A DNA stretch of 24,866 nucleotides from Penium margaritaceum. Lineage: Eukaryota; Streptophyta; Zygnematophyceae; Desmidiales; Peniaceae. The position numbers and the translations under genes were made by a program. The notes beneath the pieces were generated by a model. The model was not told the DNA's origin. It saw only the letters and a program-made list of their open reading frames with translations, and searched no databases. Positions 11,164 to 19,040 of this stretch are shown piece by piece. The DNA is taken from the NCBI GenBank assembly GCA_023375785.1, contig SZWC01004665.1:118758-143623 (forward strand), given 5' to 3'. How positions within the stretch are numbered: position 1 is the stretch's first letter; the number at the start of each line of letters is the position of its first letter.

Positions 11164-12973
11164 GTAGCGTGTGGTTCAGAGTGCTTGCGTGTGGATGGGA
11201 ATGGTTGCGTTTGGTTGCGAGTGGTTGCGAGTAGTTGCGAGTGGTTGGGAGTGGTTGCAAGTTGTTACAAGTAGTTGCAAGTGGTCGCGAGTGGTTTTGT
11301 GTGGTTGCAATTTGTTTGGAGTGGTTGCGAGTGGATGCAAGTGATTGCGAGTGGTTGCAAGTTTTTACAAGTGGTTGCAAGTGGTTGCGAGTGGTTGCAA
11401 GTGGTTGCGAGTGGTTGCAAGTGGATACAAGTGGTTGCGAGTGGTTGTGAGTTGTTTCAAGTCTTTGCGAGTGGCTGAGAGTGGTTGCGAGTGGTTGCGA
11501 GTGTTTGCGAAAGGAATGGAGTGGTTGCAACTTGTTGCAAGTGGTTGCAAGTGGTTGCGAGTGGTTGCAAGTGTTTCCGAGTGGTTATGAGTCGTTGCGA
11601 GTTGTTGCAAGTTGGTTGCAAGTGTTTGCAAGTGGTTTCGAGAATTTGCAAGTGATTGTGATTGGTTGCAAGTGGTTTCACGTGGTTCCAAGTGGATACG
11701 ATTGGTTGCAAGTGGTTGCGAGTGGTTGCGAGGGGTTGCGAGGAATTGCGAGTAGTTGTGAGTGGTTGTGAGTGGTTGCAAGTTGGTGCGAGTTATTGCG
11801 AGTAGTTGTGAGTGGTTGCCTTCGGTTGGGAATAGCTGTGAGTTGTTGCGATTGATAGCGAGTGATTGCGAGTAGTTGCGTGTATTTGCGAGTGGTAACG
11901 GGTGGTTGCGAAGGGTTGTGAGTGGTTGTGAGTGATTGCAAGTGAGTACAAGAGGTTCCGAGTGGTTGTGAGTGGTTGTGAGTGGTTGCGAGTGGTTGCG
12001 AGTAGTTGGGAGTGGTTGCAAGTGGTTGCAAGTTGTTGTCAGTGCTTGCGAGTGCTTGCAAGTTGTTGCGAGCGACTGTAAGTGGTTGCAAGTGGTTGTG
12101 AGTGGCTGCGGATGGTTGCGATTGGTTGCGAGTGGTTACGACCGGTTGCAAGTGGTTGTGAGTGGATGCAAGTGGTTGCAAGTGATTGTGAGTGGTTGCA
12201 AGTAGTTGCGAGTGGTTGCAAGTGGTTGCGAGTGGTGGCGAGCGGTTGCGAGTGGTTGCAAGTGATTGCGAGTGGTTGCGAGTGGTTACGACCGGTTGCA
12301 AGTGGTTGTGAGTGGATGCAAGTGGTTGCAAGTGATTGTGAGTGGTTGCAAGTAGTTGCGAGTGGTTGCAAGTGGTTGCGAGTGGTGGTGAGTAGTTGTG
12401 CGTGGTTGTGAGTGTGTATGAGTAGTTGCGAGTAGTCGCGAGTGGCTACGAGTTGCTGTGAGGGGTTGCGAGTGGTTGTAAGTTGTTGTGAGTGGTTGCG
12501 ATTGGTTGCAAGTGATTGCGAGTGGTTGCGAGTGGTTGTGAGTGGTTGTGAGTGGCTGTGAGTGGTTGCAAGTAATTGCAAGTGATTGCGAGTGGTCACG
12601 AGTGGTTGCGAGTGGTTGCGAGTGGTTGTGCGTGGTTGCGAGTGGTTGCGAGTGGTTGCAAGTGATTGCAAGTGATTGCGAGTGGTTGCAAGTGGTTGCG
12701 AGTGCTTGTAATTGGTTGTGAGTGGTTGCATGTAGTTGTGAGTGGTTGCGAGTGGTTGGGAGTGGTTGCGAATGGTTTCCATTAGTTGCGAATGGTTAAG
12801 AGTGGTTGCGAGTGGTTGCTAGTGGTTGCAAGTGGTTGCGAGTGGTTGTGAGCGGTTGCAAGTCGTTGCGAGTGGTTTTGAAAGGTTGTGAGTGGTTGTG
12901 AGTGGTTGCGAGTGGTTGCGAGTGGTTGCGAATGGTTGCGAGTGCTTGCGAGTGGTTATGAGTGATTACAAAT
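11164..12973 (+). repeat. Satellite super-block C, truncated at the retrotransposon junction
   Basis: Third copy of the A/B order. A GGTAGCGTGTGGTT variant near 11164 matches block A near 374. It is followed by TTTTGTGTGG at 11295, GATAGCG at 11854, GCATGTAG at 12728 and TGATTACAAAT at 12963-12973. Blocks A and B continue after the last anchor with TCTTCGGAA or TCTTGGGAA. Block C instead switches to retrotransposon sequence. It is longer than A between anchors, partly because of an internal 150-bp duplication. Confidence 0.65.
12124..12388 (+). repeat. 150-bp tandem duplication within the satellite
   Basis: 115 bp at 12124-12238 recur exactly at 12274-12388, including the rare units GTTACG-ACCGG and GTGGATGCA. 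The period is 15 units. It lies inside super-block C and explains part of that block's extra length. Confidence 0.92.
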
Positions 12974-12975
12974 GA

Positions 12976-13341
12976 CCCATACAGAAAAGCTATCCTGACC
13001 TCCTTCTTGTGTATCTCCAGGTTCTTTGCGGCTGCAATGCCAAAGAGAGAGCGGATGGAGGCAAAGGTCACGACGGGCAGAAACGTCTCATCGTACTCGG
13101 AGCCCTGGTGTTGAGAGAACCCCTCAGCCACTACCCTTGCCTTGAACTTGTCAATGCTACTTTCTTGCTTCTTCTTCAGTCCAACGACCCACTTGGATCC
13201 CACCACATGGGCCTTGTCGGGTCTATCCACCAGCACCCACGTGCCGTTCTTGGCAATGGACGCGAGCTCGCTGTCCACTACCTCCTTCCACTTGGGTGCA
13301 TCTGGGCCATTCATCGCCTCCGCCACTGTGGATGGCTCTCC
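12976..13341 (-). pseudogene. pol: Copia reverse transcriptase N-terminal part, truncated
   Basis: RVT_2-type RT copies retrotransposon RNA into DNA. Diagnostic blocks in order are EPSTVAEAM, APKWKEVVDSELASI, KNGTWVLVD, VVGSKWV, DKFKARVVAEGFSQ, YDETFLPVV, SIRSLFGIAAAKNLEIH and VRIAFLYG. Family motif A usually reads (D)VKTAFL. Here the acidic residue is Glu (12994-12996), so the catalytic Asp is replaced. The frame ends its homology at the Gly codon 12976-12978, then reads through into satellite DNA as far as 12796, giving a chimeric tail of HNHSQ-type repeats. The palm with YVDD, the connection and RNase H are all absent. Confidence 0.94.
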
Positions 13342-13344
13342 TTA

Positions 13345-13704
13345 AGCCATGCATGACCTTCTTAGGCCGGCCCAATCATCCTCATACCGCAAAGGTGCTT
13401 TCTTTGGTCGCAAACTGTGCCGGGGTGCTGGTGTGGCTTCTTGTTTTGGTGTTGGTGCTTCCACAACTGGTGGTTTGTTGTCGTCATCGTCGTCAGAAGA
13501 GTTGTCAGACTCCAAGTCAGACTCAAAAGCCCCGGACGCCTCGGTATCTGCGTCCATGTCAGATGTTGCGTCATCCTCTGCACCTACTCTCCCATTCCCA
13601 CCACCTGCTGGCAAAGCAAGCCAGTTGCCGGGTGCTTGGTCTCCGCATTCGTGCAACACTATCCACTCTCCCGCATTCGGAGCGAGGTTCGGGTCCTGTA
13701 GCTA
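13345..13704 (-). pseudogene. pol: Copia Pol linker between integrase and reverse transcriptase
   Basis: A low-complexity acidic connector in the pol frame. It includes an Asp/Ser run (SDNSSDDDDDN) and a Pro/Thr-rich stretch, then RHSLRPKKAPLRYEDDW. This is the basic 'RxSxRxxxxPxRY' signature that precedes the RT domain in many copia polyproteins. It is open between the TAG at 13702-13704 and the TAA at 13342-13344. Plus-strand open frames of up to 146 codons over the same bases are shadows of it. Confidence 0.75.
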
Positions 13705-14629
13705 TCCCTTTTCAAGGGTGCGTTCGTCAAACATGACGGCACAGCTCCTCACGAGATTGCTTGCAGCCTGGTCCTAAAGCTGATGGGCTTTGCGTGATGT
13801 GTTGTACCCAACCATGACGCACTTCTTGTAACGTTTGTCCAGCTCGACTCCACCTTCTCCCGACTGGATCTTCACCCATGTAGCTCACCCAAACACCTTC
13901 ATATGAGATCCGTTGGGTTTCTTTCCCTACCATGCTTCCTGTGGGGTCATCAGCTGCTTGTCCTGCTCCTTTCCACACTTCTGCAAGGCGGTCGCTGGTG
14001 TGAGGTTCAAGAGGTAGCAAGCCGTTGTTGCTGCTTCAGCCCAAAAGCAAGGTGGGAGCTTGGCGTCGAAGAGCATGCTTCACACCATGCCGAGCAGGGT
14101 CTGGTTCATCCTCTCGGCCACGCCGTTGCTTTGGGGGTTGTAAGGGGTGGTTTGCTTGAGGATGTGGATCCAAAAATTGCGAATGTGGTCTTCAATGAAG
14201 GTCAAGAACTACTTGGTTCCTCCGTTAGACAGTGTACAGAAGGGTCCACACACGTCACTGTGTATCAGTTCCAAGACATGCTCTGCTCGTTGACCTCCTC
14301 TCCCAAACGGCTTCTTCTTTGCCTTTGCTTGAAGGCATGGTTCACACAATGTACACCCTTTGCCATGCTTCATGATGCACCCTTCCATTCCGCGGACTAC
14401 CTCTTGCTCTTACATCTTCTGTAGCGTGCTGTTGGCCACGTGGCCAAATCGCCGGTGCCACAGCTCAACGTCAGTTTCCTTGGTTGATGTGGCAACCGCA
14501 ACGGTCGGCGGTGGTGCATCCTTTGGCTCCGGTGCCACTGTGTTGGTGGCACATGCGAGTCCCTCATCCAACGCCTTGGTGACCTTGGTTTGAAGCACGT
14601 AGAGGCCGTCGACTCTTGGAACTTGAACC
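13705..14629 (-). pseudogene. pol: Copia integrase (HHCC finger plus rve core), internally deleted
   Basis: Integrase inserts the cDNA copy into the host genome. The HHCC finger (gag_pre-integrs) spans 14335-14457: LWHRRFGH gives H-X4-H and CEPC gives C-X2-C. The core starts with HSDVCGP (first catalytic Asp, 14254-14256) and ends with PQSNGVAER (catalytic Glu, 14113-14115). Only 47 residues separate this Asp and Glu, where copia integrases have about 100. The central segment with the second Asp (SDNGGE block) is missing in frame. Downstream SMLFDAKLP, FWAEAA, KPNGSH and VFG blocks are recognisable. Stops lie at 14410, 14209, 14080, 13927, 13885, 13774 and 13702 (first plus-strand base of each). 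Confidence 0.92.
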
Positions 14630-15009
14630 ATGAGGTCATCTTTGGTGTACAAAATCTGGATGTCCTCATTTGGGAGGGCCACCACTTCCTTGTTGGTGAA
14701 CACCACTATCATGTTGCTGTCGGTGATTTGTGAGAAGAACAACAATTTGGCTGCAAAGGAGGGCATGTACACCACCTTTTGAAGACTGATAGTCTTCTCC
14801 GCACCGTTCACATAGAATGTGATGACCTTGTCCCCTTTGCCCATGGCTTGGACAACGCCGCCGTTTGTACACTTGATGCGCATGACAGATTCGGCCATGG
14901 AGACAAATCCACCCTTCTCTTTTGATGAGTGGTGGTTGAGGCCCGAGTGAAGGGCGAATACCCCGGGCCTAAGAATCGCTGCCCCCTTCATGGGCAGCCC
15001 CCTAGCCAT
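14630..15009 (-). pseudogene. pol: Copia aspartic protease region with altered active site
   Basis: In copia elements this domain cleaves the Gag-Pol polyprotein. It follows Gag in the same frame and is continuous with the integrase finger. Family-typical pieces are the ANGS-like 'TNGGVVQAMGKGD', the 'LQKVVYMPSFAAKLLFFSQ' block (usually LxDVLYVPxLxxNLLSVSQL) and 'GLYVLQ' just after. The catalytic DSGA/T motif is expected near 14938-14949 but reads HSGL here, so the essential Asp is a His. No stop falls inside this part, so this substitution rather than truncation would inactivate it. The motif alignment is by eye and from family knowledge. Confidence 0.8.
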
Positions 15010-15810
15010 CATGTTGGTGAGCTCCTTCTTCTCCTTCCCACCTTTGTTCCCGCCTTCGTTCTTGGGACTACGGCAGTCCCTAGCCCAGTGCCCAGCCTTG
15101 CCACAGTTGTGACAGATGCCGGGCTACTTGGAACTCTTCCCGCCACCATTAACTTTCCCTCCACCGCCACCGCTTCCGTTGTTTCCTTGACTAGAGCGAG
15201 ACCTTGCACCTTGTCCACCAAAGCGAGAGGCATAGGCTGAGATGTTTGCCTCACTGCCACCGTGTTGCATGGACTCGTTACGGATGTGTTTGACAGCAAC
15301 CTAATACGTCAGATCTGCCTCCTTCCAACCGCCAAATACGGTGATCAAGGACCCCGAGCTTTCCGGCAGCGCCATAAGAAGGATCACGGCACGCATGTTG
15401 GAGTCGAGATTCTATTCCATTTGCTGGACCTCTTGCAGCACGTTGTTGAATGACTGCAAAAATACAAGTATCGATTCTCCTTTGCTCACCCTCATTGACA
15501 TCAACCTTTGGAAGATGAGGAGTCGGTTTGCTAGGGCGTCCGATTGATGCATGCGTGAGAGCTTTGCGTATGCCTCAGCAGCCAACGCGCATCCTGTGAT
15601 GTGGGAGTGTTGAGCCTCGTTGATGGACGTCAGAAAAATGGCGAGAGCCATCTTGTTCTTCATCGTCCATGCTGCAAGGTTAGCCGCATGCGTCGTGACC
15701 TTCGCATCCACGGATGCTTTCTCAGTCCCTTTTTGGATGTCGAGGTAGCCACGCCCGTTCATGATAATCTCAAACTTCCATTCCACAAGGGAGACTCTGT
15801 CCACTTGCAT
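15010..15810 (-). pseudogene. gag: Copia-type Gag (capsid/nucleocapsid), interrupted by stops
   Basis: Gag packages the retrotransposon RNA into virus-like particles. The ATG at 15808-15810 opens MQVDRV. An EWKFEI motif and the SDALANRLLIFQRLMSM stretch are typical of the UBN2/retrotran_gag family, followed by MALPES (the usual 'LP.S' block). A Gly/Ser-rich stretch leads to a zinc knuckle at 15073-15114, CHNCGKAGHWARDC, a perfect C-X2-C-X4-H-X4-C for RNA binding. TAG stops at 15412-15414, 15301-15303 and 15124-15126 split the frame without shifting it. The frame stays open upstream of the ATG, so a slightly longer N-terminus is possible. It continues without a break into the protease region, as in single-ORF copia elements. 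Confidence 0.9.
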
Positions 15811-15820
15811 TTTGACATAC

Positions 15821-16051
15821 CCGCCTGAAGGCGGACGTGAGTCGGATCTGCTATTTCCTGTGTTTTCTCGTCTTCTGTGCTTTGCTGCTACTCTGCTACA
15901 TTGAGGTTGATGAGGCTAATGAGGCTGTTGACTGCGACCGTTGTCAAAAGGTGCAGTTGGTTCCGTTGCATACCCCTCCCGCCAATGATCGCCTAAGGCG
16001 ATGGTGCCGTCGTGAGAAACGGACTCGGGGTCGTACCGCCTTCTAAGAAGG
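15821..16051. other. Three short perfect hairpins in the gag leader
   Basis: CCGCCTGAAGGCGG (15821-15834), ATCGCCTAAGGCGAT (15988-16002) and CCTTCTAAGAAGG (16039-16051) are perfect inverted repeats with stems of 5 to 6 bp and loops of 3 to 4 bases. Two share a TAA loop. They lie just upstream of gag on the minus strand. They could fold in a leader RNA, but such short stems also arise by chance. Confidence 0.4.
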
Positions 16052-16120
16052 GGTAGAGCTTAATCCTGTTGGTGCTCGAGGGTCTTGTCCAACATGGACA
16101 GAGCTATTCCTTGACCCCTA

Positions 16121-16250
16121 GTCCGCCACGTGCGTGCACCCTACTTTAAGAAGCCAATGGAGCCGATGGAGCAGATGTAGCCGTCCGATGTTCGTGTCCC
16201 TGTTGTACGTGTGCGCCCTGTCCGCCACGTGCGTGCACCCTACTTTAAGA
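16121..16250 (+). repeat. 31-bp exact direct repeat, 99 bp apart
   Basis: GTCCGCCACGTGCGTGCACC plus the following CTACTTTAAGA occurs at 16121-16151 and again at 16220-16250 with no difference. The flanking bases differ, so this is a dispersed pair and not part of a longer visible duplication. The unit contains CACGTG (an E-box/G-box core) and GTGCAC palindromes. Its role is unknown. It could be a structural repeat of an LTR or leader, or the trace of a local duplication. Confidence 0.9.
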
Positions 16251-16569
16251 CCACACGCTGGTCGGTCTTGAAAGCGTGCCTAAGAACCATAAGTGTGGGC
16301 CCATAACCCTTTATCAATGCACCGGATAGCAACGATACCAGAAAACAGGTCCCGACATGGGAGGCCGCCAACCGCTCTTGGTATTGCAACCAAGATAACA
16401 TATCACCCTTGAAAGAGGGATTCACAAATTAGGTTCGTTTTGTTTGCAACCTCATGAAGTCCGCATGTTGGTCTTTAGTGTCTACCTTTGGTTGGACACT
16501 CTGTGAGGAGTCTGAAAGGCAAGAATTATAAATGGATGCATGCAAGGTACAGGCTTTCATACTTGGAGC

Positions 16570-16722
16570 GCTTTGCTAAAGCATGTGCTTGTAGTGGCTC
16601 CACTAAAGCCAACCTCAACCTACAGTCCTACTTGGCGCGTCCTTAGACCGCTAAGTGTCATCCTCAAGGCAGGCTCTAGTAAGCTTCTTGTCCCAGTTTG
16701 GGCCACATAGAAAATTGTGGCC
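16570..16722. other. Cluster of short hairpins next to the tRNA-like sequence
   Basis: GCTTTGCTAAAGC (16570-16582), AGTGGCTCCACT (16593-16604) and GGCCACA/TGTGGCC with an 8-base loop (16701-16722). The last stem reuses TGTGGCC, which also pairs with GGCCACA at 16778-16784 to form the ends of the tRNA-like sequence, so the two pairings compete. Confidence 0.4.
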
Positions 16723-16784
16723 GATGCGTGGTTTGAACTTGCGACCTCTTATTTGAGATGCCGCGCATATTCAACTAGGCCACA
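16716..16784 (-). other. Degenerate tRNA-like sequence or tRNA-derived SINE head
   Basis: On the minus strand, 69 bases are bounded by complementary 7-mers (TGTGGCC and GGCCACA) like an acceptor stem. An A-box-like TGGCCTAGTTGAATATGCGCGG follows at once. A B-box-like AGTTCAAACCA is preceded by GAGGTC. A weak anticodon-type stem ATCTC/GAGGT has a 6-base loop. The T-stem is mispaired (GCAAG against CACGC) and three extra bases precede the acceptor strand, so this is not a canonical functional tRNA. A tRNA pseudogene or the head of a SINE is more likely. The anticodon is not assignable. Confidence 0.4.
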
Positions 16785-17400
16785 AAGGTATGAACCTTTC
16801 GATGATCCACAAGGAACATACCCATTATGGGCAGTGCATTCCTAGCCCATCTCGGAACAGACAAAGGGGACTTACTCCATAGAGCAGTGCATGCCTTGTC
16901 TGTAAGTGCAACTAGCCAGCTAGGCACTGGACAAGCTGCATACCATTTCAACACGAGTGGTTTCAAGTTATTCCGAGTGGTTGCGAGTGGTTGCGAGTGG
17001 CTGCGCATGGTTCCAAGTGGTTGCGTGTGCTTGTGAGTGGTTGCGAGTGGTTGTGAGTGGTTGAGAGTGGTTGCAAGTGGTTTCGAGTGGTTGTGAGTCT
17101 TGCGAGCTGTTGCGAGTGGTTCCGAGTGGTTGTGAGTGGCTGTGAGTGGTTGTGAGTGGTTGTAAGTGGCTGCGAGAGTTTACGAGTGGTTTTGTGTGGT
17201 TGAGCGTGGTTTTGAGTGCTTGCGAGTGGTTGCCATTGATTGCAATTGGTTGCAGGTGGTTGCAAATGGTTACGAGTTGTTGCGAGTGGTTGGGAGTAGT
17301 TGCGAGTGGTTGCAAGTGGTTGCGCGTGGTTGTGAGTGGCTACGAGTGGTTGTGAGTGGTTGCGAGTGCTTGCAAGTGGTTGCGAGTTGTTACAAGTGGT

Positions 17401-17788
17401 TGCAAGTGGTTGCAAGTGGTTGCGAGTGGTTGCAAGTGATTGCGAGTGGTTGCGAGTGGTTGCGAGTGGTTGCGAGTGGTTACGAGTGGTTGCGAGTGGT
17501 TGCGATTTGTTGCAAGTGGTTGCGAATGGTTGCAAGTGGTTATGTGTGGTTGTGAGTGCTTGCGAGTGGTTACGAGTGGTTGCGAGTGGTTGCGAGTGGT
17601 TGCAAGTGGTTGCAAGTGGTTGCGAGTGGTTGCAAGTGATTGCGAGTGGTTGCGAGTGGTTGCGAGTGGTTGCGAGTGGTTACGAGTGGTTGCGAGTGGT
17701 TGCGATTTGTTGCAAGTGGTTGCGAATGGTTGCAAGTGGTTATGTGTGGTTGTGAGTGCTTGCGAGTGGTTACGAGTGGTTGCGAGTG
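17401..17788 (+). repeat. 200-bp tandem duplication within the satellite
   Basis: 188 bp at 17401-17588 are repeated exactly at 17601-17788. The shared order includes the rare units TGCGATTTGT, TATGTGTGGT and TGTGAGTGCT. The period is 200 bp, or 20 units. The identity suggests a recent event. Confidence 0.95.
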
Positions 17789-19040
17789 ATTGCGAGTGGT
17801 TGTGAGTGGTTGCGAGTGGTTGTGAGTGGTTGCAAGTGGGTTTCTGTGGTTGCCAGTGGTTGTGAGTGGTTGCGAGTGGTTATCATTGGTTGCGATTGGC
17901 TGCAAAAAGTTGAGAGAAGTTGTAAGTGGTTGCCAGTGGTTACAAGTGGTTCTTAGTGGCTATGACTGGTTGTGAGTGGTTATAAGTGGTTGTGCGTGGT
18001 TGCGAGTGGTTGAAAGTGGTTTCAAGTGGTTGCAAGTAGCTGCGAGTAGCTGCAAGTGGTTACGAGTGATTGGAAGTCGTTGTGAGTGGTTGCAAGTGGT
18101 TGTGTGAGGTTGCAAGTGTTTGAAAGTGGTTGCAATTATATTTAAGTGTTTGCGAGTGGTTGCAAGAGGTTGCGAGTGGTTCCGAGTGGTTGTGAGTGGT
18201 TGCGAGTGGTTTCGATTCGTTGCGAGTGGTTGTGAGTGGTTTCGAGAGGTTGCAAGTGGTTGCGACTGGTTGCGAGTGGTTGCAAGTGGTTGTGAGTAGT
18301 TGCAAGTGGTTGCGAGTGGTTGTGAGTGGTTGCAAATGGTTGTGAGTAGTTGCAAGGGATTGCAACTAGTTGCGAGTGGTTGCAAGCCATTGCAAGTTAT
18401 TGCGAGTTGTTGTGAGTGGTTGGGAGTGGTTGCGAGTGGTGTGAGTGGTTGTGAGTGGTTGCAAGAAATTTTGAGAGGTTGCCAATGGTTGTGAGTTACT
18501 CCGAATGATTGTGGGTGGTCGCGAGTGGTTGCGAGTGGTTGCGAGTGGTTGTGATTGGTTGCGAGTGGTTGTGAGCGGTTGCGAGTAGTTGCGAGTGGTT
18601 GTGAGTGGTTGCGAGTGGTTGCGAGTGGTTGGGAGTGGTTGCAAGTGATTACAAGTGGTTGTGAGTGGATACAAGTGGTTGAGAGTGGTTGCAAGTGGTT
18701 GCGAGTGGTTGTAAGTGTTTGCGAATGGTTACGAATAGTTGCGAGTGATTGCGAGTGGTTGCGAGTGGTAGTGAGTAGTTGCGAGTGGTTGCGACGTGTT
18801 GCGAGTGGTTGTGAGTGGTTGCAAGTGGTTGTGAGTGGTTGGGAGTGGTTGCGAGTGGTTGCAAGTGGTTGTGATTGGTTGCGAGTGGTTGTGAGTGGTT
18901 GCAAGTGGTTGCGGGTGGTTGGGAGTGGTTGCGAGTGGTTGCGAGTAATTGGGAGTGGTTGCAAGTGGTTGGAAGTGGTTGCGAGTGATTGCAAGTGGTT
19001 GCAAGTGGTTGCGAGTGGTTGCGTATGGTTGTGAGTAGTT

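Larger units (their letters stand above)
1..12973 (+). repeat. Left satellite array, 10-bp unit GAGTGGTTGC
   Basis: About 1,300 head-to-tail copies of a 10-bp unit, all with the GT-rich strand on plus. The AGTGGTT core is the best conserved part. The following GCG is the most variable, mostly as GCA or GTG. Secondary variants hit the core (GTGATT, GTAGTT, GTGCTT, GTTGTT). Single-base indels occasionally shift the register. The window begins inside the array, so its left end is not seen. The right end is sharp: after TGATTACAAAT (12963-12973) the sequence becomes retrotransposon coding DNA. The unit has no stop codon on either strand, so long open frames here are expected and I do not call genes. 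No RNA gene, promoter or non-satellite insertion was recognised inside the array. Confidence 0.97.
12974..15840 (-). mobile_element. Ty1/copia-type LTR retrotransposon fragment, non-functional
   Basis: Minus-strand gag-pol in the copia order (Gag, zinc knuckle, protease, integrase, reverse transcriptase). Integrase before RT distinguishes it from gypsy-type elements. The 945 codons 15810-12976 share one frame with no frameshift. They contain 11 stops: TAG at 15412-15414, 15301-15303, 15124-15126, 14209-14211, 13927-13929, 13774-13776 and 13702-13704; TAA at 14410-14412 and 13342-13344; TGA at 14080-14082 and 13885-13887. The RT palm with its YVDD motif, RNase H and the 3' LTR are absent because satellite begins at 12973. 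No clear 5' LTR or tRNA primer site was recognised to the right of gag. The element could not move on its own. Confidence 0.95.
15841..16952. other. Non-coding right part of the island, possible retrotransposon leader/LTR remnant
   Basis: Non-satellite DNA between gag and the right array. On the minus strand it lies upstream of gag, where a 5' leader, primer-binding site and LTR belong. I found no 12-base primer-binding match to initiator Met tRNA and no paired TG...CA ends, so an LTR is unproven. It holds a 31-bp direct repeat, short hairpins and a tRNA-like sequence, listed separately. Open frames here are short and unrecognised. One at 15837-16046 (+) begins with a hydrophobic stretch but lies over the gag leader and is probably chance. 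Confidence 0.5.

Noticed and set aside
1..12973. Telomeric repeat or G-quadruplex array, suggested by the GT-rich strand
   Set aside because: The unit has only GG pairs 10 bp apart and no GGG runs, is internal in the window and matches no known telomere repeat.
13009..13777. Plus-strand open frames of 94 to 146 codons over the retrotransposon
   Set aside because: They lie antisense to recognisable Pol linker and RT sequence and match no family. They are shadow frames.
15009..15299. A 96-codon minus-strand frame overlapping Gag
   Set aside because: The frame that encodes the zinc knuckle and joins Gag to protease is a different one. This frame has no recognisable motif.
12976..15810. Heavy repeat-induced point mutation (RIP) as the cause of the stops
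   Set aside because: TAG/TAA bias fits CpA-to-TpA changes, but the region keeps abundant CA and TG dinucleotides and is not AT-rich by eye. I keep it only as something to compute, not as a call.
15837..16046. A 69-codon plus-strand frame with a hydrophobic, signal-like N-terminus
   Set aside because: Short, unrecognised and antisense to the gag leader, and its C-terminal part lies over two hairpins. Chance is the simpler explanation.
16775..17008. A 77-codon minus-strand frame crossing the right island boundary
   Set aside because: Its first part is satellite read-through and the remainder matches no family. The chance open frame arises from the stop-free repeat.
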